Source: Microbispora sp. H11081 (GTDB taxonomy: Bacteria > Actinomycetota > Actinomycetes > Streptosporangiales > Streptosporangiaceae). Taken from it: a DNA stretch of 64,000 bases. The stretch covers positions 558,001 to 622,000 of the forward strand of contig NZ_JABBWV010000002.1 of assembly GCF_012999535.1 (NCBI RefSeq). The letters run 5' to 3'. Below are positions 62,956-64,000 of the stretch, piece after piece. Under the pieces are notes generated by a model. It was given only the letters and a program-made list of their open reading frames with translations. It was not told where the DNA came from and did no database searches. The number at the start of each line of letters is the position of its first letter. The stretch's first letter is position 1. The position numbers and the translations under genes are program-made.

Positions 62956-64000
62956 CTTCTCAAGTATGTGCTCCCCGCCGAACTACTCACAACCGACCCA
63001 CGCTCTTCCGGCGATGTTCGGCGCGCCGCGCCCGCCGGGACGCGCTCGGCCGCCGCGGCGGCGGGCGCCGTACGGCGGCGACTTCCGGGCACCAGCAGCG
63101 ACACGGCGACGGTGACCGCCAGGGTCACGGCCAGCGCCAGGAAGGCGGTGGTGAAGCCCGACTCGTACGGCAGGCCGTCGGGGCGCGGGTGGCCCGTGAC
63201 GACGGAGCTGATCACGGCGGTGCCGATGGAGCCGCCGATGGTGCGGATGTTGGTGTTCATCCCCCCGGCGACGGCGGTCTGCCTGGCCGGCACGCTCTGC
63301 ACGATCAGGTTGGTCATCGCCGCGTAGGCCAGGCCCAGGCCGAGCCCGAACACGGCGGTCGCGACGGCGAGCTGCCAGGGCCGGTCGTGCCACAGGGCGA
63401 CGCCGGCGATGGACAGCGCCCCGAGCACGCACCCCCACACGAGCTGGGTCTTGACCCCGGCGACGCGGGAGATCGGGCCGCTCACCGCGCCGGCGACGGC
63501 CATCGTGACGAGCATGGGCAGCATCAGCAGCCCGGCCTCGGTCACGCTCGACCCGAAGCCGTAGCCCGTCACGGCCACCGGCATCTGCATGAACTGCGGC
63601 AGGAACGCGTACGAGGCGAACATGCCGGCGCCGAACAGCAGCGCGACCAGGTTGGTCGTCCACACGGCCGGCAGGCGCATCATGCGCATGTCGATCAGCG
63701 GGTCGCGCGACCGCAGTTCGACCGCGATCCATGCGGCGAACAGCACGGCGGCGATGGCGAGCGGCACGACGACGGCGGGCGAGCCCCAGCCCCACGCGGA
63801 CGCCTCGGTGAGCGGGACCAGCAGCGCCACCAGCCATCCGGACAGCAGCGCCGCGGCCGGCCAGTTGACCCGGCCGGGCGTGCGCACCGGCGACCGGGGG
63901 ACGGTGCGGTAGGCCAGGAACGCGGTGGCGACGACGACGATCGCCGGTGTCCAGAACAGCCAGCGCCAGCCCAGCGCGTCGACGATCGGGCCCGCGAGCA
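62952..64000 (-). CDS. DHA2-type MFS multidrug transporter (partial, N-terminus outside window)
   Basis: The frame is open to the window end, reading LAGPIVDALGWRWLFWTPAI at the right edge, which is the conserved GP...WRWxFW region of 14-helix DHA2 drug:proton antiporters (EmrB/LfrA-like). About 350 C-terminal residues are present with eight or nine membrane helices, including the sixth/seventh-helix linker VELRSRDPLIDMRMMRLP and GLGLGLAYAAMTNLIVQSVP. Internal ATG/GTG codons are not the start. Its substrate is unknown. Confidence 0.92.
   Translation of the reverse strand, partial: LAGPIVDALGWRWLFWTPAIVVVATAFLAYRTVPRSPVRTPGRVNWPAAALLSGWLVALLVPLTEASAWGWGSPAVVVPLAIAAVLFAAWIAVELRSRDPLIDMRMMRLPAVWTTNLVALLFGAGMFASYAFLPQFMQMPVAVTGYGFGSSVTEAGLLMLPMLVTMAVAGAVSGPISRVAGVKTQLVWGCVLGALSIAGVALWHDRPWQLAVATAVFGLGLGLAYAAMTNLIVQSVPARQTAVAGGMNTNIRTIGGSIGTAVISSVVTGHPRPDGLPYESGFTTAFLALAVTLAVTVAVSLLVPGSRRRTAPAAAAAERVPAGAARRTSPEERGSVVSSSAGSTYLRR

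Overview
The window is chromosomal DNA from a very GC-rich filamentous actinomycete. The evidence is the strong third-position GC bias in every reading frame, frequent GTG/TTG starts, rare TTA codons, many leaderless promoters, and large secreted plant-polysaccharide enzymes with actinobacterial CBM2/CBM13/CBM42 modules beside a modular NRPS. A member of the Streptosporangiales is my guess; no rRNA or other taxonomic marker is present. I found no tRNA, rRNA or CRISPR array.

Layout. 1-3.7 kb: a three-subunit molybdenum hydroxylase operon of the form II CO-dehydrogenase type (large-small-medium). 3.8-13.2 kb: small metabolic and membrane genes. These include a DUF2268 metalloprotease behind a MerR-type promoter, two TSUP permeases, an HEPN/Apea-like protein, a zinc alcohol dehydrogenase, a three-gene overlapping membrane-protein operon, a small tyrosine phosphatase and a permuted NlpC/P60 protein. 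13.2-17 kb: an S9 peptidase translationally coupled to a glutamine-dependent amidotransferase resembling the N-acetylglutaminylglutamine amide (osmolyte) enzyme, preceded by a possible 19-residue peptide. 17.2-26.4 kb: a CBM2 expansin, universal stress protein, DUF6194, thiamine-binding protein, endonuclease V, an MFS carrier, a hydroxyacid dehydrogenase, formaldehyde dehydrogenase and an orphan histidine kinase. 26.4-32.2 kb: TetR-ferredoxin-P450 operon, AraC regulator, aldo/keto reductase with a TIM-barrel hydrolase, and a divergent TetR with a clear operator.

32.2-36.9 kb looks like an acquired island. A transposase remnant and a tyrosine-recombinase remnant bracket a two-gene unit: a 1141-residue zinc-finger/TPR/CHAT caspase-like protease with three TTA codons, and an overlapping small protein with one membrane segment. 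This is the best candidate for an undescribed system, plausibly a protease/membrane-effector conflict or cell-suicide module.

36.9-47.8 kb: SDR and beta-hydroxyacid dehydrogenase pair, SpoIIE-type phosphatase, Ktr/Trk potassium uptake pair, SGNH hydrolase with TetR, PadR with a membrane protein, and a secreted amidase. 47.9-58.1 kb: a compact two-gene NRPS, A-T-C-A-T followed by C-A-T-TE-MFS, in which the chain-release domain (cysteine in place of the usual serine) and the exporter are fused to the last module. Three loaded residues are expected. 58.3-61.4 kb: secreted arabinan-degrading GH43 and GH54 pair behind a LacI-like operator. 61.6-64 kb: ACT-domain protein, cold-shock protein with a structured leader and strong terminator, a small tudor-like protein, and a DHA2-type MFS transporter cut by the window end.

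Many starts sit exactly 6 nt downstream of a TAnnnT hexamer with no Shine-Dalgarno sequence, so leaderless transcription appears common, including a mirror-symmetric divergent pair near 12.2 kb.
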